Of a DNA stretch of 9,435 nt, positions 1 through 7,106 are shown piece after piece (positions within the stretch are counted from its first letter, which is position 1; every line of letters starts with the position of its first letter). Position numbers and translations under genes: made by a program. A model generated the notes under the pieces. That model saw only the letters and a program-made list of their open reading frames with translations, ran no database searches and had not been told where the DNA came from. The DNA lies in assembly GCA_002256685.1 (NCBI GenBank), contig NQJH01000107.1:1-9435 (forward strand), read 5' to 3'. Origin of the DNA: Methylococcaceae bacterium NSP1-2. GTDB taxonomy: Bacteria; Pseudomonadota; Gammaproteobacteria; Methylococcales; Methylomonadaceae.

Positions 1-1
1 T

Positions 2-3000
2 ATCAATGGCGGTGATGGCGGACGGATTGAAACCTCAGGGCATTGGCTGAATGTTGAGGGTATTTCAGTCAATACCACAACACATAAGGGTCAAGCAGGA
101 ACGTGGCTACTTGATCCTTATGATGTCACTATTAGCAATCCTAACGATATTAATGGTGTATTTGGCACGGGCGTATGGACACCGACAGGAACTGGCTCTA
201 CTGTTAGCGCAACAACCATTGAAGCGGCTCTGAATGGCGGAACGTCTGTCAATATTACAACGACGGGTGCAGGTGTGGAAGCAGGCGATATTACGGTAGC
301 GTCCAGCATCAACAAAACGGTGGGGGGAACCGCTAACCTATTTCTTAATGCCGATAACAGCATTATTTTCGGTGCTGGTATTGGAATCAGTTCGACGAGT
401 AATTTACTCAATGTTGTTCTCAACGCCGATACTGACAATAGCGGTGCAGGTAATATTCGCATGGGTACGGGTTCATCCATTCTCAGTAACGGAGGCAATA
501 TCATCCTAGGCGGGGGTATCTGTTCGGTATCAAGCTGTAATGGTTATGCGGTTGGAACGGCAGGTTTGAATCCACAAAATCGCGGTATTCAATTAAATAA
601 TGCCACCCTCGATGCACTGGGAGGGAATATTTTCCTAAAAGGTCAAGGGGCTAATACCGTCTCTAGCAATAACTTTGGTGTCGATATAGTAGGCAGTAGT
701 CTTCTTAGAACGCTAGGCACTGGCAGTATTTCGATTGATGGTGTGGGTGCAGGTAGTGGTGGTGCCAATGGGGGCGTTAATATACAGGGTGAAGGGATTA
801 GCATAACCACAGCGGATGGTTTAATTGACATCAAGGGTCAAGGCTCAAATGGCGGCGACTTTGGCAATTATGGCGTTAATGTGAATCAGCTGGCTACTAT
901 TCAAAGTACCGGCGCAGGTGCGATTAACATTAATGGCAAAGGTGGTAACAGTGCGAGCGGTACTAGCAATGGCGGTGAAAACGGTGTGTGGATAATTGGT
1001 AATTCAACAATAGCCGCAACCAACGGTACGATAGATATTACGGGTACAGCGGGTAGCTCGCTTTCAGGGGCTAATACTGGCATGGTATTAACTGGTAATA
1101 TTATTTCATTGGGTGCAGGTGCGATAACCCTTAAGGGTATCGGTAATGGAATCGGTAGCACAGGACTTGACATCAGTAGCTCTAACATAGGCTGGTCAGG
1201 AACAGGGGCAGTGCCTACAGGTGACATTTCCCTTAGTGCAAGTGCCGCAGGTAGCACGGATAGCATTCGACTTTCTTCTGCGACGCGTATCGAAAGTCTT
1301 GGGAAACTGTTGTTGTTTCCAAACGGAGGAACCTTGGCTGGCGGCGCGGGAATATTTAACTTGGATGCGACCGAGTTAAGTTTCATTCAACCGGGCTTTA
1401 GTAATATTACCGTTGGAACGACCACAGGTAATATCAATGTTGGCGCAACTGGTTGGACATTACCCATAGGGAGTAATTCGCTGACTTTGGAAAATACAGG
1501 GCTGGGTAATATTTATTTAGGCGGTGTTATTTCTTCTCCGAGTGATGTCACGCTAAAAACGGACGGTTCAATCATTGATGAGCATGTGGGGACGGATATT
1601 ATTGCTAACTTCCTAGACATCACCGCAGGAGCCGGTATGAGTGTTGACATGGACGTGAACATGTTAAAAACGGTTAATAATTCCACGGTCAATGGTTCAG
1701 CATTAAGAAACTTTCGCGCCTCGCAATTAAACGTATTTTCTTTAAGTGATGCCTCTGTCGGTACGGCTATAGCAGGTATTCAATTGTCCAGCCTTGGTGA
1801 TATTAATATTTCAGGGGCAATTCAAGCTAATTCCAATCTATTCATTAAATCGACTGGAAATATTTTATTTGGAAATACGATAAGTTCCTCAGTCGGTCCA
1901 CTGAATGTTACTTTTCAATCTGATTCAGATGGCATCAACGGTGGCGCTATCGAGAGTAATTTTGGAAACATTAATAGTAATGGGGGGGATATTACCTTGG
2001 CAGGGGGCGTAGACGTTACCACAGGGTATGCACAAGGTGACGAATTGCATCCAACAGGCATACGCCTAAATTACATGGCGTTAAACTCAGGCGGTGGCAA
2101 TATTGTGGTGCGTGGTAAGAGTAGTGATGGATTAGCGTTCTCTACTGCTGGCAGCGAACAAAATAATGGCGTTTACATTACTGGAAACAGTTCTATCGAC
2201 GCGGGTACAGGCACAATCAACATAGAGGGTGTTGCGCAACAAACACCTAATCCGAATGTCAGTAGTGATAATTCCAATGGTATTGAAATAGGTAATGTTG
2301 GCTTAATAACCATTCAATCAGCTAATAGCGCGGCGAATGCAATTCGCTTAACTGGAACAGCGAATGTGAATTTATTCACACCAGAAGGCTATGGTGTTTT
2401 GATTAATTCGCCATTACCGACAGACAGCCCTCTGCCTAAGGGAACGAATATTGCGGGCATGATAACGATTGCTGCAACAGGTGGCGGTGGTATTACCGTG
2501 ACAGGAAGTAGTAATAAAGAGGCGGGTGTTCATATCGATAACAATGCCAGTATTCTTGCTAACAGTGGCAAAATTACTTTAGACGGTGCAACCACAGGAT
2601 CAAACCGTTCTGCTGTCGAAAGCACCGGCATACTCGGACAACAAGCTGATTCTTTAGTACCGACCTCCAGTAGCGATATTGATATTATTGCCGATAGTCT
2701 TAATTTAACGACCTCCTCGCTAGTAGGAACACCGCTTATTAGCGATAGAATAAATTCCACAGGAATTTTGACCATCAAACCTAAAACCGCCAATCGCCCA
2801 ATGACGATACAAGCGGGTGAGGGTGATAACAGTCAGCTCTATGTTAATACTGCCTTATTTGGGGCGGGTCTGCCTATTTCAGCTAATTTCTCCAAAATTG
2901 TTTTCGGCTCATCAACAACGGGAATAATGAACGTAAGTGGTTTAAATTTTGTCGATACCTACAATGTTGATTTATTGACAGGGAGTGATTTAACGCTCGC

Positions 3001-3178
3001 TGATACCACGGTCACAGGGATAAACAAGGTATTAAGCATTGCTACAATAGGCGGTGGAACCGTCACGAGTACGGGGATCTTGAATGTGAGTAACCTACTA
3101 CTCAACGGCACGAGTGCAAATTTTCTGTTACATAACCCAGCAAATACCATCAATACAAGTGGCAGGAATTTTAGGTAG
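2..3178 (+). CDS. TpsA-type filamentous haemagglutinin-like adhesin, upstream fragment (5' end outside window, ends at frameshift)
   Basis: The frame is open from the left edge (first full codon at 2) to a TAG at 3176-3178, about 1,058 codons; the true start, signal peptide and TPS secretion domain lie upstream of the window. The hallmark is the stretch from GGDGGRIETSGHWLNVEG to GTWLLDPYDVTIS (98-136), which is typical of large two-partner-secretion exoproteins just after their secretion domain. The rest is a Gly/Asn/Ser/Thr/Ile-rich solenoid of short GVxI...G.I.I.G units, expected to fold as a right-handed beta-helix on the cell surface, with an outer-membrane TpsB partner (not in the window) exporting it. 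Two related modules lie at 335-784 and 1835-2290. The last residues before the stop (after about 3158) read as out-of-frame sequence, and the homologous reading continues in the next frame to 4694. The family call is confident; intactness is doubtful. Any Met start inside the window, such as 275, is an artefact of truncation. Confidence 0.85.
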   Translation: MNGGDGGRIETSGHWLNVEGISVNTTTHKGQAGTWLLDPYDVTISNPNDINGVFGTGVWTPTGTGSTVSATTIEAALNGGTSVNITTTGAGVEAGDITVASSINKTVGGTANLFLNADNSIIFGAGIGISSTSNLLNVVLNADTDNSGAGNIRMGTGSSILSNGGNIILGGGICSVSSCNGYAVGTAGLNPQNRGIQLNNATLDALGGNIFLKGQGANTVSSNNFGVDIVGSSLLRTLGTGSISIDGVGAGSGGANGGVNIQGEGISITTADGLIDIKGQGSNGGDFGNYGVNVNQLATIQSTGAGAININGKGGNSASGTSNGGENGVWIIGNSTIAATNGTIDITGTAGSSLSGANTGMVLTGNIISLGAGAITLKGIGNGIGSTGLDISSSNIGWSGTGAVPTGDISLSASAAGSTDSIRLSSATRIESLGKLLLFPNGGTLAGGAGIFNLDATELSFIQPGFSNITVGTTTGNINVGATGWTLPIGSNSLTLENTGLGNIYLGGVISSPSDVTLKTDGSIIDEHVGTDIIANFLDITAGAGMSVDMDVNMLKTVNNSTVNGSALRNFRASQLNVFSLSDASVGTAIAGIQLSSLGDINISGAIQANSNLFIKSTGNILFGNTISSSVGPLNVTFQSDSDGINGGAIESNFGNINSNGGDITLAGGVDVTTGYAQGDELHPTGIRLNYMALNSGGGNIVVRGKSSDGLAFSTAGSEQNNGVYITGNSSIDAGTGTINIEGVAQQTPNPNVSSDNSNGIEIGNVGLITIQSANSAANAIRLTGTANVNLFTPEGYGVLINSPLPTDSPLPKGTNIAGMITIAATGGGGITVTGSSNKEAGVHIDNNASILANSGKITLDGATTGSNRSAVESTGILGQQADSLVPTSSSDIDIIADSLNLTTSSLVGTPLISDRINSTGILTIKPKTANRPMTIQAGEGDNSQLYVNTALFGAGLPISANFSKIVFGSSTTGIMNVSGLNFVDTYNVDLLTGSDLTLADTTVTGINKVLSIATIGGGTVTSTGILNVSNLLLNGTSANFLLHNPANTINTSGRNFR
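335..784 (+). repeat. Adhesin internal duplication, module A
   Basis: The module runs from NLFLNADNSIIFG to GVNI. It has the same order of motifs as module B: NLF..IFG, LNV....D.D, SNGGNI.L.GG, GIQLN...L.A.GGNI..KG, and G.GSISI.GV. Only this copy has a CxxxxC pair (codons at 521 and 536). The similarity was judged by eye at protein level; I did not measure the DNA identity. Confidence 0.7.
677..1143 (+). repeat. Short solenoid repeats within the adhesin
   Basis: There are about four units of roughly 40 residues, each with a GV.I.....I....G.I.I.G pattern: GVDIVGSS..GSISIDG, GVNIQGEG..GLIDIKG, GVNVNQLA..GAININGKG and GVWIIGNS..GTIDITG, then a weaker TGMVLTGN..GAITLKG. The alternating Ile/Val and Gly/Asn turns fit beta-helix coils. 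Further single units occur near 2167-2235 (GVYITGNS) and 2524-2592 (GVHIDNNA). Confidence 0.6.
1835..2290 (+). repeat. Adhesin internal duplication, module B
   Basis: The module runs from NLFIKSTGNILFG to GIEI and matches module A motif by motif (LNVTFQSDSD, SNGGDITLAGG, GIRLN...GGGNIVVRG, GTGTINIEGV). It begins exactly 1,500 bp after module A in the same frame. The Cys pair of module A is absent. Confidence 0.7.
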
Positions 3179-4694
3179 TGGATCGTTGAATCTAAAAAAT
3201 AGCCAGACATTGACGGTAGGCACGATTAATGGCATTCATGGCATAGACCCGACAGGGACGGGAACGGTCACTATAGAAACCTTAGGAGCAACCTCCGATT
3301 TAATTCTGGATCAACCCATTATCACAGCCGATGGCAATATTATCTTGGCGGCGGGGCGAGATTTTATTAATAATGTATTACCCATTAATTCAGGCATTTC
3401 TATTACAGGCACGGGGCAATACTTTGTTTATTCAAACAATCCAACTAACTCAGTTGAAGGGATGCTTAACTATAATAAGCATTACAATCAAACCTATACC
3501 ACAGGCGTTGTGCCTTTTTATGCAGGAGCGGGTCATTGGTTTTTCTATGCAATCGCGCCCCAGTTGTTAGTCGCACCCGATTTGAAAACCATCACTTATG
3601 GCGACGCACTTACTTATACACCGACTTACACCGGCTTTATTGATGGCGATACCACAACCACTGCGGGTATTTCAGGAACAGCCGTCTTTGATACACTGGG
3701 GTCAACGTCAACATCAGGGAATTTTATTGTAGGTTTGCACGATGCTGTCTATAACGCTTCTTTCTCTTCTTTGCTAAGTAGTCTAGGTTATCGCTTTGCT
3801 GATAACAGTGGCTCTATTAATGAGCTAACAGTTACCCCCTTAACGCTTGTTGTTGAGGGCATTAGTGCCAATAGCAAAGTGTATGACAGCACGACTAATG
3901 CTACGTTAAGCGGTACAGCCTTTGTTACGCCGCTTGCTTTTGATAGCGTTAATCTAGGTGGTACAGGGATTGGTCTTTTTGATTCACCCAATGTGGGTAA
4001 CAACAGCGTCACAGTGAGTGGCTACCACCTCAGAGGTGCAGATGACGATAATTACTTATTACAATTTCCACGCCTGATAGCTAACATTACCCCAGCAACA
4101 CTGACTTACACAGCAAACGCAAGTAGTCGTGTTTATGGTTCTATTAATCCTATTTTCTCAGGCACAGTAACAGGATTTGTAGGTGGAGAAACCATCGATA
4201 CCGCGACCACTGGTTTACTCGACTTTACTAGCACCGCAACGGTCCTCAGTGCTATTGGTAATTATGCCATCATAGGCTCTGGATTGACTGCCAACAATGG
4301 CAATTACCTCTTTATTCAAGCGGCAGCTAATAACACCGCGTTAAAAATCACCCCAGCGGTCATATTTGCACGACCATTTGTAACTCCAATTATTCCACCA
4401 GTTGTGCCACCATTTGTAACTCTAATTATTCCGCCAGTTGCAACTCCAGTTGAACCCGTTATTCAAACTAACCTTGTGAATAACTCAACCTTATTGACTT
4501 CACAGCTTACCTCATTACAGGATTCGACAACGTTTTTGCATTGGTATCAACAAAAACCACAAACTTATACTAAAGACTTTGAATTAATCGAGGTGGAAAA
4601 TGGCGGTATAAAATTAGCGAAGGGATGGCAAATGCACATAGAATTCCCCGTCAATTCCTGTGCGCCAACGGCAACTAACCCGTCGAAATCATGA
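3114..4694 (+). CDS. Downstream fragment of the same adhesin: MBG/YDG-type domains and proline-rich tail
   Basis: This is the continuation of the upstream adhesin in the next frame. The earliest Met is at 3114, but residues before about 3159 are not adhesin-like and overlap the upstream fragment, so that Met is probably not a real start; adhesin-like reading begins at VAGILGSGS (3159 on). A solenoid end (LNLKNSQTLTVGTI) is followed by a YGX-type MBG repeat (about 3583-3835, ITYGDALTYTPTYTGFIDGD), a YDG-type domain (about 3847-4100, KVYDSTTNATLSG to ADDDNYLL) and a second YGX-type repeat (about 4105-4360, VYGSINPIFSGTVTGFVGGE), then a Pro-rich 12-residue repeat and a tail ending NSCAPTATNPSKS. 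Such domains form extracellular stalks in large adhesins. There is no signal peptide and no good ribosome binding site, so this part alone would not be exported. It is best read as the 3' half of one frameshifted gene. Confidence 0.75.
   Translation: MQIFCYITQQIPSIQVAGILGSGSLNLKNSQTLTVGTINGIHGIDPTGTGTVTIETLGATSDLILDQPIITADGNIILAAGRDFINNVLPINSGISITGTGQYFVYSNNPTNSVEGMLNYNKHYNQTYTTGVVPFYAGAGHWFFYAIAPQLLVAPDLKTITYGDALTYTPTYTGFIDGDTTTTAGISGTAVFDTLGSTSTSGNFIVGLHDAVYNASFSSLLSSLGYRFADNSGSINELTVTPLTLVVEGISANSKVYDSTTNATLSGTAFVTPLAFDSVNLGGTGIGLFDSPNVGNNSVTVSGYHLRGADDDNYLLQFPRLIANITPATLTYTANASSRVYGSINPIFSGTVTGFVGGETIDTATTGLLDFTSTATVLSAIGNYAIIGSGLTANNGNYLFIQAAANNTALKITPAVIFARPFVTPIIPPVVPPFVTLIIPPVATPVEPVIQTNLVNNSTLLTSQLTSLQDSTTFLHWYQQKPQTYTKDFELIEVENGGIKLAKGWQMHIEFPVNSCAPTATNPSKS
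3152..3178 (+). other. Frameshift point splitting the adhesin gene
   Basis: The upstream frame reads NTINTS and then GRNFR-stop, while the +1 frame reads VAGILGSGSLNLKNS from 3159 on. Skipping a single base near A3158 joins NTINT to VAGILGSG and gives a smooth adhesin sequence. One inserted base or two lost bases would explain it. There is no long homopolymer or classical slippery heptamer here, so programmed slippage is not suggested. A real inactivating mutation, phase variation or a sequencing error all remain possible. Confidence 0.75.
4374..4445 (+). repeat. 36-bp tandem repeat coding for a Pro-rich spacer
   Basis: Two head-to-tail copies (4374-4409 and 4410-4445) encode PFVTPIIPPVVP and PFVTLIIPPVAT; a decayed third unit (PVEPVIQTNLVN) follows. 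Such a Pro-rich stretch separates the MBG/YDG stalk from the C-terminal tail and could change in copy number by slippage in multiples of 12 residues. Confidence 0.75.
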
Positions 4695-4843
4695 ATTTCA
4701 GAGTCTTTTCTGTGGGTTTAGTTTTTGCACGTCTTATTTATTGAACTTTTTCTACAGAATATCAACCAAAGGGGTTAAAGTATTCAGATACAAATTTAAG
4801 GTTGCTGACACAAAATGAATAAGCCCTTCGCTAACTAATAAAA

Positions 4844-4900
4844 AAATAACTTAGTGGCGGTGTGAATTCATAAAGTTTTGAGTTATTTTAAATAACTTAG
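4844..4900. repeat. Direct repeat plus AT-rich palindrome
   Basis: AAATAACTTAG occurs at 4844-4854 and again at 4890-4900, 46 bp apart. The second copy is the right arm of a perfect inverted repeat, AGTTATT-TTA-AATAACT (4881-4897), extendable with G-U pairs. It could be an operator or a short mobile-repeat remnant; neither is established. Confidence 0.5.
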
Positions 4901-4944
4901 GATGAAGTCAGCGTTATTTTGACGAGTGGTGTGGTCTCACTTGA

Positions 4945-5018
4945 CCCTAGTGATAATCTAGGGGCGAGGTGACGAAATAGGGAATCGTACCGCTCTTCAC
5001 TCGGTGTAAGTGACCGAG
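4945..5018 (+). promoter_or_regulatory. Candidate structured 5' leader of the transglycosylase gene
   Basis: Two 6-bp hairpins lie in the 100 bases before the start: CCCTAG/CTAGGG (4945-4950 with 4958-4963) and CTCGGT/ACCGAG (5000-5005 with 5013-5018), each with a 7-nt loop. The second competes with an alternative stem TCACT/AGTGA (4997-5001 with 5009-5013), and CGAGGTGA at 4965-4972 could pair with TCACTCG (4997-5003) with one bulge. No T-run follows, so these are not ordinary terminators. I could not match the region to a known riboswitch class. Confidence 0.35.
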
Positions 5019-5030
5019 AATTGAATAGAC

Positions 5031-5036
5031 AGAAGG
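5031..5036 (+). promoter_or_regulatory. Ribosome binding site of the transglycosylase gene
   Basis: AGAAGG lies 6 nt upstream of the ATG at 5043. This supports that start, which also gives a clean signal peptide. Confidence 0.7.
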
Positions 5037-5042
5037 TATATC

Positions 5043-6743
5043 ATGCGATCATCATTACTATTAATTTTAAAGATTCTTCTCACTGCGTCTTTGTTAGCTC
5101 AGGCGGGTGAATCTTTGGCAATTTCTAGCAAGATAACTAGCTCAAAAAAAGGCGTAAAAAAAAATAGTTTGCATAATTCAGGTAATGTTTGGGAGCGTAT
5201 TCGTTTTGGAATGCAAATTCCCATATTCAGTCCGACATCAGCTACATCCGCTACACCTGCACAAAGTTTGCCATCCAATTCAACTATCGCTCAAAAAAAT
5301 ATATTAATCAAAACCACAATATTACCCGCACTGCACCATGATGATGCAAATCGTATCAAGCTCACGGCGGTTAATCGCATGGATAATCAAATTAAAATTA
5401 AGTCTCGCCTTTCTTCAAGCTTGATACAAAAACAAATCAGCGATTACGCAAATAATAGCCAGTCAGACGCGTCGCTATCGGCATCCGCACAGCCTCGTAT
5501 TCGTACACGCCTTGAATTTCATCCTCGAACAAACAAGCTGGATGATAAAGTACCGACAGAAGCTGTTGCTAAACGTACGCCTCTCATCGCAGAAACAGTC
5601 ACCACTGTATCCGCAGAAACCGAGCAAAAACTAGCGAAGTCGCCAGCAGAAAAAAATACCGCTGAAAAGGAACAACGTACTACTAAGCTAGCAACTATTA
5701 ATGAACGAATCGGCAAGCAGATTGCTTGGTATGGGCAACGCCCCGCTTATTTGCAACAAGTCGCAGAACGAGCGCGACCTTATCTTTATCATATCGTCAG
5801 TGGACTCAGTGCTAATCATTTACCTGCTGAGCTGGTGTTATTACCCATCGTCGAAAGTGCTTATCAGCCAACGGCACAATCACCAAAAAGTGCGGCAGGA
5901 CTTTGGCAATTTATTCCTAGCACTGGGCTTGATTTCGATTTAGCACAAAGTGACCGCTATGATGGCAGGCTAGATATTGACGCATCCACACAAGCGGCGA
6001 TTCGTTATTTATCAGTGCTAAAACGGCATTTTAATGGCGATTGGCTATTGGCTTTAGCCGCTTACAATTGTGGTTTAGGTCGAGTGGATGATGCCATTAG
6101 TAGCAATCGAGCGAATGGACTACCGACGGATTACTGGTCATTACACTTGCCAGAAGAAACCCAAGACTATGTGCCACGCTTTTTAGCGTTATCCAGTATT
6201 TTTGCTAATCCTGCGAATTATGGCTTGAAACTGCCTTCCATTAAAAATGAACCTTACTTTGTCAAAGTGAAGGTGGATCGACAATTCGATATTGATTACT
6301 TGTCGAAAAAGAATCTTTCTACCATTGCCGAACTGGCTAATCTCAGTTACGACCAGTTTATTCAGCTTAATCCCGGCTACCTCAAACCAACACTAGAAAC
6401 GGATAGTCCTTTTACCTTACTGCTGCCAGCAACAAATGCTAAGCATCTTAACCAGCACCTCAGCCATGTTGAGCACTTCTTAACCGAGCCTAGTGTACTC
6501 ATGACCACCGCCTCTTTACAAAAAAGAGTGCGAGCCGAGGAAACGCAAAAAACCCTGCCTACTGCGATAGCGTCATCGCTAACCGATAAACTACCCAGAT
6601 TTACTAGCCCACTGTTATCGCTGAATCTCAAGACTAATCAAACCACACCGCGTATAACCAGCCAACCTGTACTTATTAATTTCCAAGCACTCACAGTAGG
6701 CAGGGCTGAATCACCTAAAAATGATGCGATGACTGCCACTTAA
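5043..6743 (+). CDS. MltD-like membrane-bound/periplasmic lytic murein transglycosylase
   Basis: The 566-residue protein starts with a signal peptide (MRSSLLLILKILLTASLLAQA) without a lipobox Cys. A long Ser/Thr/Gln/Lys-rich linker follows (about 30-220, with a charged, probably helical part near 190-225), then an SLT domain at about 235-385. Visible family motifs are LPAELVLLPIVESAYQP with the presumed catalytic Glu271, AGLWQF (285-290) and ALAAYNCG (337-344), then PTDYWSLHLPEETQDYVPRFLA, all as in MltD. These enzymes cleave the MurNAc-GlcNAc bond of peptidoglycan, forming 1,6-anhydro-MurNAc. The post-catalytic segment (TIAELANLSYDQFIQLNPG) resembles the weak LysM-like region of MltD proteins, but the usual C-terminal LysM repeats are absent; the last 100 or so residues are low-complexity. 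It is preceded by a 348-bp gap and followed by a probable terminator, so it is likely monocistronic. The name mltD is withheld because of the altered termini. Confidence 0.88.
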   Translation: MRSSLLLILKILLTASLLAQAGESLAISSKITSSKKGVKKNSLHNSGNVWERIRFGMQIPIFSPTSATSATPAQSLPSNSTIAQKNILIKTTILPALHHDDANRIKLTAVNRMDNQIKIKSRLSSSLIQKQISDYANNSQSDASLSASAQPRIRTRLEFHPRTNKLDDKVPTEAVAKRTPLIAETVTTVSAETEQKLAKSPAEKNTAEKEQRTTKLATINERIGKQIAWYGQRPAYLQQVAERARPYLYHIVSGLSANHLPAELVLLPIVESAYQPTAQSPKSAAGLWQFIPSTGLDFDLAQSDRYDGRLDIDASTQAAIRYLSVLKRHFNGDWLLALAAYNCGLGRVDDAISSNRANGLPTDYWSLHLPEETQDYVPRFLALSSIFANPANYGLKLPSIKNEPYFVKVKVDRQFDIDYLSKKNLSTIAELANLSYDQFIQLNPGYLKPTLETDSPFTLLLPATNAKHLNQHLSHVEHFLTEPSVLMTTASLQKRVRAEETQKTLPTAIASSLTDKLPRFTSPLLSLNLKTNQTTPRITSQPVLINFQALTVGRAESPKNDAMTAT

Positions 6744-6750
6744 ACCTCAC

Positions 6751-6780
6751 AGGCTCTATATCGATTTCAGAGGCTTTTTT
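6751..6780 (+). terminator. Probable Rho-independent terminator of the transglycosylase gene
   Basis: Starting 7 nt after the stop, AGGCTCT (6751-6757) pairs with AGAGGCT (6769-6775), with one G-G mismatch and an 11-nt loop, and leads into six Ts (6775-6780). The stem is only moderate in strength. It overlaps the 3' end of the opposite-strand EAL remnant. Confidence 0.5.
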
Positions 6781-6989
6781 ATGTCAGTTAAAATACGCTG
6801 ACTATCTATTATTGGAACATCAAATAAGCGTTCAAATTCTGCGGCAGAAACGGGTTTGGAGAATAGATAGCCTTGCCCGTAAAACACCGCATTGGTCATG
6901 GTATAATTTCCAATGTGTGTTTCAAACGCACATTTGAAGTAATGCCTAGAAAGTGGGTTTTTATCCCTGTTTAGTAATATATGGTACAC
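6756..6989 (-). pseudogene. Remnant of an EAL-domain (c-di-GMP phosphodiesterase) gene, C-terminal tail only
   Basis: Reading on the minus strand, the open stretch ends FYGQGYLFSKPVSAAEFERLF and then a short tail to a TAG at 6758-6756. GQGYLFSKP..A.EFE is the conserved end of EAL domains. Similarity is confined to about 6756-6881. The codons upstream (MYHILLNRDKNPLSRHYFK and on) are not EAL-like, and the EAL signature and metal-binding residues are absent. No ribosome binding site was seen. This is a decayed fragment left by a deletion or rearrangement, not a working enzyme; an expressed 77-residue peptide is unlikely. The remaining bases up to 7106 hold no other gene. Confidence 0.65.
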
Positions 6990-7025
6990 CGCTCTTAGGG
7001 TTTAATCCTATCGCTTTGCCTGACC

Positions 7026-7035
7026 TCCAATTGGA
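7026..7035. promoter_or_regulatory. 10-bp palindrome upstream of the efflux adaptor gene
   Basis: TCCAATTGGA is a perfect inverted repeat centred about 76 bp before the ATG at 7107, where an operator could lie. The symmetry does not extend further and no adjacent regulator gene is present, so it may be chance. Confidence 0.25.
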
Positions 7036-7106
7036 CATGACTTAAACAACAACTGTTTCGCAAATACCTATCGTACCGTCAAACAACGCAATCCAATAAA
7101 ATTCCC

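Larger units (their letters stand above)
4695..5042. other. Intergenic region with palindromes and candidate structured leader
   Basis: I see no gene in this 348-bp gap. It holds an 11-bp direct repeat (4844-4854 and 4890-4900), an AT-rich palindrome at 4881-4897, and hairpins at 4945-4963 and 5000-5018. No strong sigma-70 promoter pair is evident: GATAAT at 4952-4957 lacks a well-spaced -35 box. The left end after 4694 has no convincing terminator. Confidence 0.6.

Noticed and set aside
118..504. Open minus-strand frame inside the adhesin region, and a similar one at 901-1386
   Set aside because: Leu/Pro/Val/Ala-rich translations are the mirror of the repetitive Gly/Asn/Thr codons of the adhesin; no start signals or family motifs.
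677..1143. CRISPR-like repeat array
   Set aside because: The repeats are protein-level, diverged and part of a continuous reading frame, with no constant spacer-repeat structure.
3152..3178. Programmed ribosomal frameshift
   Set aside because: No slippery heptamer, no homopolymer run and no obvious downstream pseudoknot; a mutation or read error is simpler.
4695..4735. Terminator right after the adhesin
   Set aside because: Only a 4-bp CAGA/TCTG stem (4700-4713) with a scattered T-rich stretch afterwards; too weak.
4952..4957. GATAAT as a -10 box for the transglycosylase gene
   Set aside because: The nearest TTGAC-like hexamers are 27 bp (4919) or 5 bp (4941) away, so spacing is wrong, and the box is in the loop of a hairpin.
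4945..5018. A named riboswitch (c-di-GMP, c-di-AMP, guanidine)
   Set aside because: None of the conserved core sequences of these classes could be recognised by eye; left only as a candidate structured leader.
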